Counted from the first letter of the stretch, positions 17,118-26,317 are shown. The stretch: DNA of 64,000 bases from Thermohalobaculum sp039815685 (GCA_039815685.1 JBCBYV010000004.1:62001-126000); one strand, 5' to 3'. Notes: generated from the sequence alone by a model not told the origin. Program-made: numbers and translations.

Positions 17118-17548
17118 CACACACCTCGCTGCGCGACGTCGTAGGCTGTGAGGTGCTCATGCACGATGCGCCAGCCATGCCCCGAAAGCTTCCGCCACAC
17201 ATGCGTGCCGTACTGACCGAAGGGCACGGCCGCACCGTCCGGCCCGCGCGTATCCGTGCCCACAAGCCGGAACGTCGCATAGGCAAGCTCGCCCGCGACA
17301 TGGATCTCCAGCGCCTCCAGCCGGACGGACCAGTGCGTCATCGGCGCCATGAAGGGCGTCCAGGTGGCGACATAGTCCTCGACGCTCCTGAGCTCGATCA
17401 CGTCGCCAGCCAAGTTGTCGAAGACGGAGATCGCCCCCTCACCGGGCGCGAAGATCTTTTGAAAGACCGCGCTGTCGAAAGCCTCGGCCCCGATATTCCA
17501 TCCTGCAAGCCAGTGCTCGACCAGCGGTTCGATCTCGGTCCTGCTCAT
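17117..17548 (-). CDS. SnoaL/NTF2-like fold protein
   Basis: A 143-residue protein with the pattern of the NTF2-like superfamily: an N-terminal helix MSRTEIEPLVEHWLAGWN, an acidic middle, and a beta-rich C-terminal half (LEIHVAGELAYATFRLVG, GTHVWRKLSGHGWRIVHEH). Related proteins are small-molecule isomerases or ketosteroid-like binding proteins, often of unknown role. ATG 17548 lies 6 bases after AGGAGG; another ATG two codons upstream abuts that site and is less likely. It forms a two-gene unit with the small membrane protein. Confidence 0.72.
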   Translation of the reverse strand: MSRTEIEPLVEHWLAGWNIGAEAFDSAVFQKIFAPGEGAISVFDNLAGDVIELRSVEDYVATWTPFMAPMTHWSVRLEALEIHVAGELAYATFRLVGTDTRGPDGAAVPFGQYGTHVWRKLSGHGWRIVHEHLTAYDVAQRGV

Positions 17549-17642
17549 CGTCATCCTCCTCACCCTGCCGCAGCAAATGGCGGCGTCTGCTGTGTGAGGA
17601 AGATGAAAACCGTCGGCACCGAACGCCAATTCGGCTTTCAGT

Positions 17643-17671
17643 CTCTCTTATTCAGTCAACGAATAAGAGAG
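17643..17671. repeat. Perfect inverted repeat, hairpin or operator
   Basis: CTCTCTTATTC at 17643-17653 and GAATAAGAGAG at 17661-17671 form an 11-base perfect inverted repeat around a 7-base centre. It is AT-rich in a GC-rich background. It lies between the 3' end of the GST gene and the start of the SnoaL-like gene (both - strand), so it may be a terminator stem or an operator. Confidence 0.6.
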
Positions 17672-17678
17672 TCAGCAT

Positions 17679-17702
17679 CTGTCCCCGGCATCACGGGGAC
17701 AG
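17679..17702. terminator. Hairpin downstream of the GST gene
   Basis: CTGTCCCC (17679-17686) pairs with GGGGACAG (17695-17702) around an 8-base loop, 18 bases past the stop of the - strand GST gene. There is no run of T after it, so it may act as an mRNA-stabilising stem or pause site rather than a full intrinsic terminator. Confidence 0.45.
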
Positions 17703-17719
17703 CCGGTCACCGCAAACCG

Positions 17720-18331
17720 TCAACCCGGCCGCGTATCCCCGATGGCGGACATCCGGTTCGCCCGCTCAGCCAGCGCCACGAGCCGCGGATAGCCGGGCTC
17801 GAGCAGGAAGGGATTGGTCTCGTTGACGAAGTCCAGAAGCGCTACCGTTGCGAGATCAGACCCATCCGGCGCCTCCCCGCCCAGAAAACCGTCCTCCGGC
17901 AGGCCCGCCTCGATCTGGCCGAGACCACCCTGCACCTGAAGCACCAGCCGCTCCTGCCAGAGTTTGTAGTGAAACTCCTCGGGCCGGCGGTTCTTCTCGT
18001 AGACCAGCGCCACGGCCTTGTCCGTCGTCGCCGCCGCGACCGCGATGCGCTGCAGACAGTCGCGCCGCGCAGCCCCGCTCGCTGGCACCAGACGCTTGGC
18101 CGGCGCCGTCTCGTCCAGCCAGTCGCAGATCGCGAAACACTCCGTCATCACCGCCCCGTCGTCGAGGACCAGTGCCGGCACCCGTGCAACCGGGTTCACC
18201 GCCTGCAGCTTCGGCAGATCGTTCGGATCCGTCGCCGCCAGCTCCTTCAGCTCGAACGCGCGTTCCTGCAGGTTGAGCCACATCGCGACACGCCGCACGA
18301 AGGGGGAGAGGTAACGGCCGTAAAGGATCAT
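17720..18331 (-). CDS. Glutathione S-transferase family protein
   Basis: A 203-residue GST. The thioredoxin-like N-terminal domain opens MILYGRYLSPFVRRVAMWL, with Ser at the position that usually activates glutathione, and includes NPVARVPALVLDDGAVMTEC with the conserved cis-proline and the glutathione-contacting acidic/Thr pair. The C-terminal helical domain follows from about residue 85. These enzymes conjugate or reduce electrophiles with glutathione. Divergent from moaA with a 144-base gap. Confidence 0.88.
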   Translation of the reverse strand: MILYGRYLSPFVRRVAMWLNLQERAFELKELAATDPNDLPKLQAVNPVARVPALVLDDGAVMTECFAICDWLDETAPAKRLVPASGAARRDCLQRIAVAAATTDKAVALVYEKNRRPEEFHYKLWQERLVLQVQGGLGQIEAGLPEDGFLGGEAPDGSDLATVALLDFVNETNPFLLEPGYPRLVALAERANRMSAIGDTRPG

Positions 18332-18475
18332 GGATCTGCTCCGCTCGCTAAGCCCGGACGCCTCTCATCGCATGGTCGCCGGGCGTCGGAAAGACCCGGG
18401 CACGCCGCGCAAGCACATCGCTTGTCGCCTCGGCAGACCCGGACTACGTTGCGAGCGAGGACGCAGGAGCCAGCC

Positions 18476-19522
18476 ATGAACGCGCCCAGCACGCCAGTCG
18501 CCGTTGCGCAAGCCCCGCTGATCGATCCCTTCGCCCGCGCGATCACCTATCTGCGCGTCAGCGTCACGGACCGGTGCGACTTTCGCTGCGTCTACTGCAT
18601 GGCCGAGCATATGACGTTCCTGCCCAAGCGCGACCTGCTGACGCTCGAGGAACTGGACCGCCTCTGCACCGCCTTCGTCGATCTCGGCGTGCGCAAGCTC
18701 CGGATCACGGGCGGCGAGCCGCTCGTGCGCAAGAACATCATGTGGTTCTTCGAGCGTATGGGCCGCCATCTCGGCACCGGGCTCGACGAGCTGACGCTGA
18801 CCACCAACGGCTCGCAGCTCCATCGCTTTGCCGGACAGCTCTGGGACACGGGCGTGCGCCGGGTGAACGTCTCGCTCGACACGCTCGACGCCGCAAAGTT
18901 CCGGGACATCACGCGCTGGGGCCGGCTCGAGGACGTGCTCCGCGGCATCGACGCCGCCAAGAGCGTGGGCATGCGCGTCAAGATCAACACCGTGGCCCTC
19001 AAGGGCGAGAACGAGGCCGAGCTCTTCGATCTCGTCGACTGGTGCGCGCGCGAAGATCTGGACCTCACCTTCATCGAGGTCATGCCCATGGGCGATCTCG
19101 GGGGCTCGGGCGAGGACGGTGCGGAAAGGCTCGACCAGTACTGGTCCCTTGCCGATCTCCGCGACACGCTCGGCACCCGCATGACGCTGAGCGAAACGGC
19201 GGAGCGTTCCGGCGGCCCCGCCCGTTATTTCCGCGTGGCCGAGACGGGCCAGAAGCTCGGTTTCATCACGCCGCTCAGCCATAACTTCTGCGAAAGCTGC
19301 AACCGCGTGCGCCTCACCTGCACGGGTCAGCTCTATATGTGCCTCGGCCAGGACGACGATGCGGATTTGCGCAGCGTCATGCGCTCGAGCGACGACCCCG
19401 CAGTGCTCGAAGCCGCGATCCGCGAGGCGATCGCCCGCAAGCCCAAGGGCCACGACTTCGACTATTCGCGCCAGAAGGTCCGGGGAAAGGTCGGCCGCCA
19501 TATGAGCCTCACCGGCGGATGA
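18476..19522 (+). CDS. moaA: GTP 3',8-cyclase MoaA
   Basis: A 348-residue radical SAM enzyme starting molybdenum cofactor synthesis. The N-terminal [4Fe-4S] cluster ligands are Cys34, Cys38 and Cys41 (CDFRCVYC); KLRITGGEPLVR follows. The C-terminal cluster motif is CESCNRVRLTCTG with a further Cys in LYMCLG, and the protein ends in the conserved GG tail needed for radical chemistry. ATG 18476 is 6 bases after AGGAG. The length is slightly above the usual 330 because of an N-terminal extension of about 20 residues. No other moa gene is adjacent. Confidence 0.96.
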   Translation: MNAPSTPVAVAQAPLIDPFARAITYLRVSVTDRCDFRCVYCMAEHMTFLPKRDLLTLEELDRLCTAFVDLGVRKLRITGGEPLVRKNIMWFFERMGRHLGTGLDELTLTTNGSQLHRFAGQLWDTGVRRVNVSLDTLDAAKFRDITRWGRLEDVLRGIDAAKSVGMRVKINTVALKGENEAELFDLVDWCAREDLDLTFIEVMPMGDLGGSGEDGAERLDQYWSLADLRDTLGTRMTLSETAERSGGPARYFRVAETGQKLGFITPLSHNFCESCNRVRLTCTGQLYMCLGQDDDADLRSVMRSSDDPAVLEAAIREAIARKPKGHDFDYSRQKVRGKVGRHMSLTGG

Positions 19523-19540
19523 GCCCCAGGTGATCATCAC

Positions 19541-21745
19541 GTGAGCCCCAACTGGGCGCCCGGCCGCCTCGGCCGGCTACTGTCGGCTGAGCCGCCGCTC
19601 TGGCTCGCTTTACTGATCGGTCTCGCCGCCGGCCTTCTCGCCTGCGGATACTTCGCGGGCTACGGCAGCCTCCTCGCCATCATCCGCGACCCCGCACCGG
19701 CACAGGACCAGGCACAGGCCATCAGCGGCGCCATCGCCTTCCTGCGTGACGACTGGCGCTTCCCGCTCTTCGAGGTCGCGAACTGGGTCGAGGATCGGCG
19801 GGTCAACGTGCTCTTCACCGACTCGATCCCGATCTACCTCCTTGTCTGGAAACTGATCGGCCTCGGGCCCGAGGCGGCGACCCACTACTACGCGCCGAGC
19901 TGGTTCATCCTCACCTTCGCGTTCCAGGGCGTCGCTGCCGCCCTCGCGCTCCGGCTCCTCGGCCTGCGCGGCGGGCTCACGCTCCTCGCCGGGGCGCTCG
20001 TCTTCTGCAGCATGCCGCTCTTTCTCTTCCGCTTCGGACATCTGGCCCTCGCGACCCACGGCGTCCTGCTCATCGCCATCGCCCTCGCGCTCCTCCGCTT
20101 TCCCGGGGAGGCGCGTGGCGCAGTCCTCCGGCTCGCGGCCTGGGCGCTCCTCATGGCGCTCTCCCTCCTCCTCCACCCCTATCTCCTGGCAATGGTCGCT
20201 GGGCTCTGGGCGCTCTCCATCCTCAGCCTTTTCGCCCTCGCCCGAGAGGACGGGCTGCCGCTCCCGCCCATCGCCCTCGCACTCGGCATCGGCGGAACCA
20301 TCGCCCTCCTGCTCGCGATCATGATCGTCTCGGGGCACCTCACGGGCGGCGGCAGCGCGGCGCCAGGGTTCGGTCGCTTCTCCGCAAATCTCGCCACCTT
20401 CTTCATGCCGGGCGAGCTCTCGGCCTTCTTCGACACCGAGACCGAGCTGCCGCAAGGTCAGCACGAAGGCTTCGCCTACATGCCGCTCGCAGCCTTCCTC
20501 CTGATCGCGGGCGCGGCAGCCCTCCGCCTCCGTCACCCACTCCCCGGCTCTCTCGCGCGAGATAGCATCCTCGGCACCGGCCGCGGCATCGCGATCCTCA
20601 CCCTCGCCGCGGTCTTCCTCGCGCTCTTCGCCACCGGCGGCCGGTTCGCCTGGTTCGAGCACGAGCTCTTCGCCATCGACTTCCCATCCCCGATACGCGC
20701 GCTCGGCGAGGTCTTCCGATCAAGCGGCCGCTTCGTCTGGCTCATCGCCTACCCAGCGGTCCTCATCGCCATCGCAATCATCGCGCTGACCCTCCCGCGC
20801 CCGGCTGCGACCCTGACACTGACAGCCGCGGCGGTCCTCACGATGATCGAGCTCATACCGGTGCGCGACCAGATGCCGAGACCTTCCGGCGACTACACAA
20901 CCGATCAGCGGCTCCAAACCCTCGCGGAGCGCATGGAGCGCTTCGCCATCCACCCGGTGAAACCCTGCGGGCGGGACCGCAGCTATGCCGATGGCGAGCT
21001 GCAATACCTCACCGCCCGGCACGACCTCGTCCTCGCCAACTCGTTCTTCTCCGCGCGCGACGTGGTCGACTGCGCCGATCCCGCGACCCGGGCGCTCCCG
21101 GGCCCACCGCGCCCGGGCACCGCGGCCTTCATCCTGACCCCCGTCACCCCGGCCGCGCTCGAAGAGAGCGGCCTCTCGCCCGAGCAATGCCGCCAGCGCC
21201 CCGGCCTGATCGTCTGCCTCCACGACTGGTCGGCAGAGCCCGACCTCGCCAAAGCCTTCGCCCCCCTCGCGATGCCTCGGCTGCAGACCCCGACGAGCCT
21301 CAACTTCACGCGGGGCGCGGACGCCGAGAACTGGCTCGGGCAAGGCTTCTCGGACCCCGAAGCCTGGGGCGTCTGGAGCATCGGTCCCCGCTCCACCCTC
21401 TTCCTGCCCCTTACCAAGACCGCGCCCACAGCAGCCAAGGTCATCCTCCGCGCCCGCCCCTTCCTCTACCCCAGCGCAGGCACGGTCCCCGTCACCCTGA
21501 CGCTACAGGCGCGCCGCGGCCCAGACGCCCCGTGGCAAACACAGGACCGCGCCACCCCCGTTTGGAGCGAGAACGACGGCGAGAGGGAAACGGTCCTCAA
21601 CAACGCGCTGCCCAGGGCCACGAGCCTCCGCATCGTCATCGAGCCCGCACGCCCCAGAAGCCCCAAGGACGCGGGCGTGGCCGAGGACACCCGCCTCCTC
21701 GGCCTCGCCCTCAGCGCGGTCAGGCTGGAGGCATCAAAGCCCTGA
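19541..21745 (+). CDS. Large polytopic membrane protein, DUF6311-like
   Basis: A 734-residue protein with about ten membrane helices in residues 20-440 and a soluble C-terminal domain of roughly 290 residues. The order of helices and loops resembles lipid-linked sugar transferases of the GT-C type, and the sequence fits the DUF6311 family of uncharacterised bacterial membrane proteins. The loop after helix 1 (DPAPAQDQAQAISGAI) carries the acidic residue expected in a GT-C first loop, but no catalytic assignment is safe. The start is GTG 19541, 18 bases after the moaA stop. Function probably cell-envelope related. Confidence 0.7.
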   Translation: MSPNWAPGRLGRLLSAEPPLWLALLIGLAAGLLACGYFAGYGSLLAIIRDPAPAQDQAQAISGAIAFLRDDWRFPLFEVANWVEDRRVNVLFTDSIPIYLLVWKLIGLGPEAATHYYAPSWFILTFAFQGVAAALALRLLGLRGGLTLLAGALVFCSMPLFLFRFGHLALATHGVLLIAIALALLRFPGEARGAVLRLAAWALLMALSLLLHPYLLAMVAGLWALSILSLFALAREDGLPLPPIALALGIGGTIALLLAIMIVSGHLTGGGSAAPGFGRFSANLATFFMPGELSAFFDTETELPQGQHEGFAYMPLAAFLLIAGAAALRLRHPLPGSLARDSILGTGRGIAILTLAAVFLALFATGGRFAWFEHELFAIDFPSPIRALGEVFRSSGRFVWLIAYPAVLIAIAIIALTLPRPAATLTLTAAAVLTMIELIPVRDQMPRPSGDYTTDQRLQTLAERMERFAIHPVKPCGRDRSYADGELQYLTARHDLVLANSFFSARDVVDCADPATRALPGPPRPGTAAFILTPVTPAALEESGLSPEQCRQRPGLIVCLHDWSAEPDLAKAFAPLAMPRLQTPTSLNFTRGADAENWLGQGFSDPEAWGVWSIGPRSTLFLPLTKTAPTAAKVILRARPFLYPSAGTVPVTLTLQARRGPDAPWQTQDRATPVWSENDGERETVLNNALPRATSLRIVIEPARPRSPKDAGVAEDTRLLGLALSAVRLEASKP

Positions 21746-21893
21746 GAGCGCCGGCCACCCAGCTCTTCGAGCGGTGGGCCAAAGAGTGGTGGATCAAAAC
21801 CTCCGCCACCCGATCAAGCATGGGCAGCCACTGCGAATCCCCCGACACTGCAGCCAGCATCGAGAACCACGCCCGCCGCATCAGAGGCCACCC

Positions 21894-23672
21894 ATGCCCC
21901 CGCTTCCCCAACCAACACTCGCTCGCCTCCTCGCCTCCCTTCTAGCCTGCACAGTCTTCTGCATGGCCGCCCCAGCGACCGCGCAGGACGCTCGCGCCAC
22001 ACCGGAGGCAGCGACCGGCCGCGCCGCCAAGCCGCTTGTCACCGGCACGCGGCACATGATTGCGACCGCCAACCCCCATGCCAGCGAGGCAGGCATTGCG
22101 GTGCTGCGCGAAGGCGGCTCCGCGGCCGATGCCGCCATCGCAGCCCTCCTCGTCCTCAACGTGGTCGAGCCGCAGTCCTCGGGCCTCGGCGGCGGCGCCT
22201 TCGCGCTGGTCCATGACCCGGCTGCCGAGGGCGAGCGCGCCCTCACCACCTACGACGCCCGCGAGACCGCCCCCTCGGCCGCGGATGAGACGCTCTTTCT
22301 CGACGACACGGGAACACCGCTCGGCTTCTGGGACGCCGTAGCCTCCGGCCGATCCACGGGCGTGCCCGGCCTCGGCCGCCTCCTCGGCCTTCTGCACGAG
22401 CGCCACGGTCGGCTCCCCTGGGCCCGCCTCGTCGCTCCGGCCGAAGCCCTCGCACGGGAGGGCTTCCCGGTCTCCCCCCGCCTCGCCGGCCTCGTCGCCG
22501 CCTCGCTCCGCCGCCTCGCCGGCACTGATGCCGCAGCGGTCTTCCTGCCGGACGGACGCCTGCTTGAGCCGGGCGAGACGCTCCGCCAACCGGCCCTCGC
22601 CGACACCCTCGCAAAGCTCGCGGCAGACGGCCCGGACGCACTCTACCAGGGCGACATCGCCGAGGCGATCATCGCCACGACCCGGAACGAACCGCTCCCG
22701 GGCGCCCTCAGCCTCCAAGACCTCAGCACCTACCGGGTGATCGAACGTGCCCCCGTCTGCCACCGCTTCCGCGCCGAGTGGCGCGTCTGCGGCATGGGCC
22801 CACCCTCCTCGGGCGCGACCACGGTGGGCCAGATCCTCGGCCTCTACGCAGCCTTCCCGGAGGCGACGGGCACGCGCCGCGCGCACCTCCTCGCAGAAGC
22901 CTCGCGCCTCGCCTATGCCGACCGCGCCGTCTATCTCGGCGACCCGGATCAGGTCGACATACCCGTCTCGGGCCTACTCGACCGCGGCTACCTCGCGACC
23001 CGCGCCCGCCTGATCGACCCCGGCGCTGCGGCGACCGGGCCGGCAGAGGCCGGCGATCCCCCGCGTCGGGAGGGACGGCTCCAGGCGCCAGACCCAAGCC
23101 CGGGCACACCCGGCACGACCCATCTCTCGGTGATCGACGAGACCGGCCTCGCCCTCTCGATCACGGCCAGCATCGAGACCGCCTTCGGCTCCAAGCGCAT
23201 GGCAGCGGGGCTCCTCCTCAATAACCAGCTGACGGATTTCTCCTTCCGCGCGACGGGTCCCAACGGCGCGCCGATTGCCAACGCCCCCGGCTCCGGCAAA
23301 CGTCCGCGCTCGTCCATGGCACCGACGATCGTCTACCGCATCGGCGCGCCCGAGACCCCGGTGATCCTGACGGGCTCCCCCGGCGGCTCGCGCATCCCCG
23401 AATACGTTGTCACCTCGCTGATCGCGCTCCTGGAGGACGGCGCCGACCCGGCCAGTGCCGCCACCGCCCCGCATATCTCGCACCGCAACCGCGAAGCCCT
23501 CGCGCTCGAGACAGGCCGCCACCCGACCGAGACGAAACCGGCCCTCGAGGCCCTCGGCCACACGGTCGAAGAGGCGGACATGACCTCCGGCCTCCACATC
23601 ATCCGCCGCACCACCGACGGCCTCGAAGGGGGCGCCGACCCCCGCCGCGAAGGCACCGCCCTCGCCGACTGA
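21894..23672 (+). CDS. ggt: Gamma-glutamyltransferase
   Basis: A 592-residue secreted Ntn hydrolase. An N-terminal signal peptide (LARLLASLLACTVFC, cleavage probably after ATA-QDA near residue 30) leads into the large subunit (HMIATANPHASEAGIAVL, SSGLGGGAF). The autocleavage and nucleophile site is GTTHLSV with Thr408 as the likely N-terminal residue of the small subunit; the oxyanion Gly-Gly is in SPGGSRIPEY. The enzyme cleaves glutathione and transfers the gamma-glutamyl group in the periplasm. ATG 21894 is preferred because AGAGG at 21883-21887 precedes it by 6 bases and the signal peptide begins there; the frame is open further upstream. Confidence 0.93.
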   Translation: MPPLPQPTLARLLASLLACTVFCMAAPATAQDARATPEAATGRAAKPLVTGTRHMIATANPHASEAGIAVLREGGSAADAAIAALLVLNVVEPQSSGLGGGAFALVHDPAAEGERALTTYDARETAPSAADETLFLDDTGTPLGFWDAVASGRSTGVPGLGRLLGLLHERHGRLPWARLVAPAEALAREGFPVSPRLAGLVAASLRRLAGTDAAAVFLPDGRLLEPGETLRQPALADTLAKLAADGPDALYQGDIAEAIIATTRNEPLPGALSLQDLSTYRVIERAPVCHRFRAEWRVCGMGPPSSGATTVGQILGLYAAFPEATGTRRAHLLAEASRLAYADRAVYLGDPDQVDIPVSGLLDRGYLATRARLIDPGAAATGPAEAGDPPRREGRLQAPDPSPGTPGTTHLSVIDETGLALSITASIETAFGSKRMAAGLLLNNQLTDFSFRATGPNGAPIANAPGSGKRPRSSMAPTIVYRIGAPETPVILTGSPGGSRIPEYVVTSLIALLEDGADPASAATAPHISHRNREALALETGRHPTETKPALEALGHTVEEADMTSGLHIIRRTTDGLEGGADPRREGTALAD

Positions 23673-23691
23673 CTCAAGCGGACAGCCCCGC

Positions 23692-23790
23692 CTCGAAGCC
23701 CGGGCGCGTGTCAAGGATGGCGCAGCCACCGCCAGCGGCGGCGCCCGCGACGAAGTCGGGGGCGTCCTTGAGACGGGGCCGGGCTTCGAG
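23692..23790. repeat. Long imperfect palindrome between ggt and the OlsB-like gene
   Basis: CTCGAAGCCCGG (23692-23703) and CCGGGCTTCGAG (23779-23790) are perfectly complementary, and inside them TCAAGGA (23711-23717) pairs with TCCTTGA (23765-23771). The whole can fold into a long hairpin of about 100 bases in a convergent intergenic region. A second short stem, GGAGCC/GGCTCC, follows near 23806. It could be a bidirectional terminator, a mobile-element remnant or a structured RNA. Confidence 0.55.
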
Positions 23791-23899
23791 ACATGCTCGG
23801 CAAGGAGCCCCAAGGCTCCTCCCCAGCCCAAGTCCTCGAAAGCCACCAGGCGCGAAGCCCGGCAGACAGACGACAACGCCCGGCACTGCAGAAATCCCG

Positions 23900-23945
23900 A
23901 CAAAAGCATCGCGGCGACCAGCCGCGATACCGCTTGCTCCGAGGG
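23900..23945 (-). terminator. Terminator-like element, copy 1
   Basis: ATCGCGG (23908-23914) and CCGCGAT (23922-23928) form a stem just after the stop of the - strand OlsB-like gene (23947). Read on the - strand, the stem is followed by GCTTTTG. The flank CCGCTTGCTCCG is shared with two other copies in the window. Confidence 0.6.
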
Positions 23946-23946
23946 C

Positions 23947-24729
23947 TCAGGCCCCGGCATCTCCCGTTGCAGCCTTGGCCCGGCGCAACCGCGCCACGCG
24001 GCTCTTCGGGACCCGCCGCACCTCCACGCCGGTGAAGACATGCAGGGTGTTGAGATCGTGATCCACCACCGCGTGGTCCGACACCCAGCCCCCCATCACG
24101 AGATAGGTGCGCAGGAGCGGCGGCATCCGCCGCATCGCCAGCTTCAGATCCGGCTTCTTCAGCCGCAGCTGCTTGGCGAACCGAAAGACCTTCGGCGCCT
24201 TCACCCGCGGCAGCCAGCGCTTCGGCGCGAGATGTCGCTCCTTCAAGAGCGCAAAGGCGTCCTCATAGACCCCGTCATCGACGCCCGAGAAGGAAGAGCA
24301 GCCGAAGAGCAGCGCCACCTTCCGCCGCTCCACGAAATCACTCATCGCACTCCAGGCAACCCGCAGGATGTTCGGATCGCGCCATTCGGGATGGATGCAG
24401 AACCGCCCCATCTCCAGCATCCGCTCGGGATAGGCCCGCAGCGCCGAGAGCTCATAGTACTTCGCCGCATAGGACCGCTCGATCGACGCCCCGTCCTCGA
24501 ACTCCTGCATGCGGAAGGTGCAGACGAGCTGACCCGTCCGCGCGCACTCCACCATCATGTGCCAGCAACGCGCGTCGAACTCGTCCGCATCGAGCCGGCT
24601 GCCGAGGACCTGCGCCGCCGCAGCCCCCTCCGGCACCGCCCGGAAGGTCAGCCAGCGAAGCTGCTGGCAGCGACGGAGATCGTGCTCCCCGTCCGCGAGC
24701 CGGGCCGTGAACCTGCCGAGACCGAACAT
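23947..24729 (-). CDS. OlsB-like ornithine/amino-acid N-acyltransferase
   Basis: A 260-residue GNAT-fold acyltransferase resembling OlsB, which N-acylates ornithine with a 3-hydroxyacyl-ACP to make lyso-ornithine lipid. Matching segments: RLADGEHDLRRCQQLR, LVCTFRMQEFEDG, LEMGRFCIHPEWRDPNILR, LLFGCSSFSGVD, and a C-terminal PPLLRTYLVMGGWVSDHAVV then LNTLHVFTGVEV. ATG 24729 is four bases from GGAGG; ATG 24732 just upstream is also possible. No olsA is adjacent, so the second acylation would need a gene elsewhere. Another amine acceptor such as glutamine cannot be excluded. Confidence 0.82.
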   Translation of the reverse strand: MFGLGRFTARLADGEHDLRRCQQLRWLTFRAVPEGAAAAQVLGSRLDADEFDARCWHMMVECARTGQLVCTFRMQEFEDGASIERSYAAKYYELSALRAYPERMLEMGRFCIHPEWRDPNILRVAWSAMSDFVERRKVALLFGCSSFSGVDDGVYEDAFALLKERHLAPKRWLPRVKAPKVFRFAKQLRLKKPDLKLAMRRMPPLLRTYLVMGGWVSDHAVVDHDLNTLHVFTGVEVRRVPKSRVARLRRAKAATGDAGA

Positions 24730-24923
24730 CATGCCTCCGCCCTCTCCGCCAGGCCGCCGTTGCCGCGCCGCCCTTGGCCATCGCTCCCCGCCGATCCACA
24801 TAGCACAGGAAGTTCTGCCGGCACCTCGCCGGTAGCGCCTGGCCACGGGACCAATCCGTCGGGCGCGGTGTATAACGCGGCCGGCATGACAGGACGATGA
24901 CGTTTGCGACCGAAAGGACGATG

Positions 24924-25331
24924 ATGGCCGAGACGACCGACAAGATCGTGAAGAGCGATGCAGAATGGCGCCAGGAGCTCAGCCCCGAGGCCTACCGGGT
25001 GACCCGCCGCAAAGGGACCGAGCGTGCCTTCACCCATGACAACTTCCCGAAGAAGGACGGTCTCTTCCGCTGCGTCTGCTGTGACGTGCCGCTCTTCGAT
25101 GCGGGACACAAGTTCGATTCGGGCACCGGCTGGCCCAGCTTCTGGCAGCCCGTGACCGAGGATGCGGTCGAGGAGCACGAAGACAATTCCTGGTTCATGC
25201 GCCGGACCGAGATCGTATGCGCCACCTGCGACGCCCATCTCGGCCACGTCTTCAACGACGGGCCGCCGCCGACTGGGCTGCGCTACTGCATGAACGGCGT
25301 CGCCCTCAAATTCGAGGCGCAGGAAGACTGA
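24924..25331 (+). CDS. msrB: Peptide-methionine (R)-S-oxide reductase MsrB
   Basis: A 135-residue MsrB. Zinc is held by CVCC and CATC pairs; GTGWPSFWQP is the substrate-binding signature, HLGHVFNDGPPPTGLRYC carries the catalytic Cys in RYCMNG. It repairs methionine-R-sulfoxide in proteins with thioredoxin. ATG 24924 gives the best distance from the AAGGA site; ATG 24921 directly before is an alternative. Probably cytoplasmic, as no signal peptide is seen. Confidence 0.96.
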   Translation: MAETTDKIVKSDAEWRQELSPEAYRVTRRKGTERAFTHDNFPKKDGLFRCVCCDVPLFDAGHKFDSGTGWPSFWQPVTEDAVEEHEDNSWFMRRTEIVCATCDAHLGHVFNDGPPPTGLRYCMNGVALKFEAQED

Positions 25332-25340
25332 TCGCCCGCA

Positions 25341-25365
25341 CACCGCCCGTCATGCTCGGGCGGTG
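25341..25365. terminator. Bidirectional hairpin at convergent gene ends
   Basis: CACCGCCCG (25341-25349) and CGGGCGGTG (25357-25365) form a 9-base perfect stem with a 7-base loop. It begins 9 bases after the msrB stop and covers the last codons and stop of the converging methyltransferase gene. There is no clear T run on either side. Confidence 0.5.
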
Positions 25366-26234
25366 ATCACATGAAGCTGCCCGCCGAGCGACACGGCGCC
25401 ATCCTGCACCTTCGCCGCGAGGGCCGGCCGCAGCCGCTCGGCGATCTCCGTCCAGGCACGATCCGCCGCCGCCTCCTCCATCGTCGCCAGCCAGCGCGCC
25501 ACGGAGCCGAGCTGCCGGATGAGGAGGAGTGCCGCCTCCACGGGATCCTCCGCCAGACCCACGCCCATGGGCATCTCGACCGCATGGGTCTCCCAGCCGA
25601 TCTCCGCAAAGCCGCCCGCCTCCAGGATCGGCACGAAGATCTCCGGGCTCTCCCAGCCGAAGGGGCCAGGGGCGCCGGGGGGTGAGGGCTCCGGCGGCCC
25701 CAGCACCTCGGCCGCCGCAGCCATCGGCAGCATGGCCCAGGGGCTCGCACCCCGCGCGCCATGCACGACCATCACCGCGCGCCCCTCCGACCGCAGGGCG
25801 CCATGCAGCGCCCGAAAGGTTGCGGGCGGGTCGTCGAAGAACATCACGCCGAACCGGCTGAAGATCGCGTCCCAGCCCCCGGGCTCGAGCGGATGCGCAC
25901 CCGCATCCGCCAGCATCACCTCAGCCTGGGCAAGGCCCGAGAGATGCGCGCGCGCCTCCGGCACGAGGTCCGGCGAGATATCGAGGCCCAGCACCTGGCC
26001 CTCCGTGCCGACGGCCTCCGCAATCGCCCGCGTCGTGCGCGCCCCGCCGCAGCCGATATCCAGCACGCGCTCGCCCCGCACCGGTGCGAGCGCAGCGAGG
26101 CCCAGCGTCAGCCCGATGGCGCATTGCGCCTCCATCGCCTCCAGATGCCGCGCCCATTTCTGCCCCATGGCCCCCTGCCAGGCCGTAGGTCCCGGAAGCC
26201 CCGGGTTCTGCGCCGCCTCATCCGTTCCGCTCAT
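25350..26234 (-). CDS. Class I SAM-dependent methyltransferase
   Basis: A 294-residue methyltransferase. Motif I is VLDIGCGGARTTRAIAEA, followed by VLGLDISPDLV and the post-motif Asp (MLADAGAHPL); FSRFGVMFFDDP and a GALRSEGRAVMVV strand complete the Rossmann fold. Substrate unknown; the UbiE/Coq5-like class is the nearest in general form. It overlaps the terminator hairpin shared with msrB. Divergent from the HAD gene, with about 80 bases between. Confidence 0.85.
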   Translation of the reverse strand: MSGTDEAAQNPGLPGPTAWQGAMGQKWARHLEAMEAQCAIGLTLGLAALAPVRGERVLDIGCGGARTTRAIAEAVGTEGQVLGLDISPDLVPEARAHLSGLAQAEVMLADAGAHPLEPGGWDAIFSRFGVMFFDDPPATFRALHGALRSEGRAVMVVHGARGASPWAMLPMAAAAEVLGPPEPSPPGAPGPFGWESPEIFVPILEAGGFAEIGWETHAVEMPMGVGLAEDPVEAALLLIRQLGSVARWLATMEEAAADRAWTEIAERLRPALAAKVQDGAVSLGGQLHVITARA

Positions 26235-26317
26235 CGCCTTCTCCCGACCGCCATCGCCCCTACATTCAACGCTCCCGCAACGCCGTCCAGCGGGATGTGC
26301 TGTCAGGAGCCGCGTTC

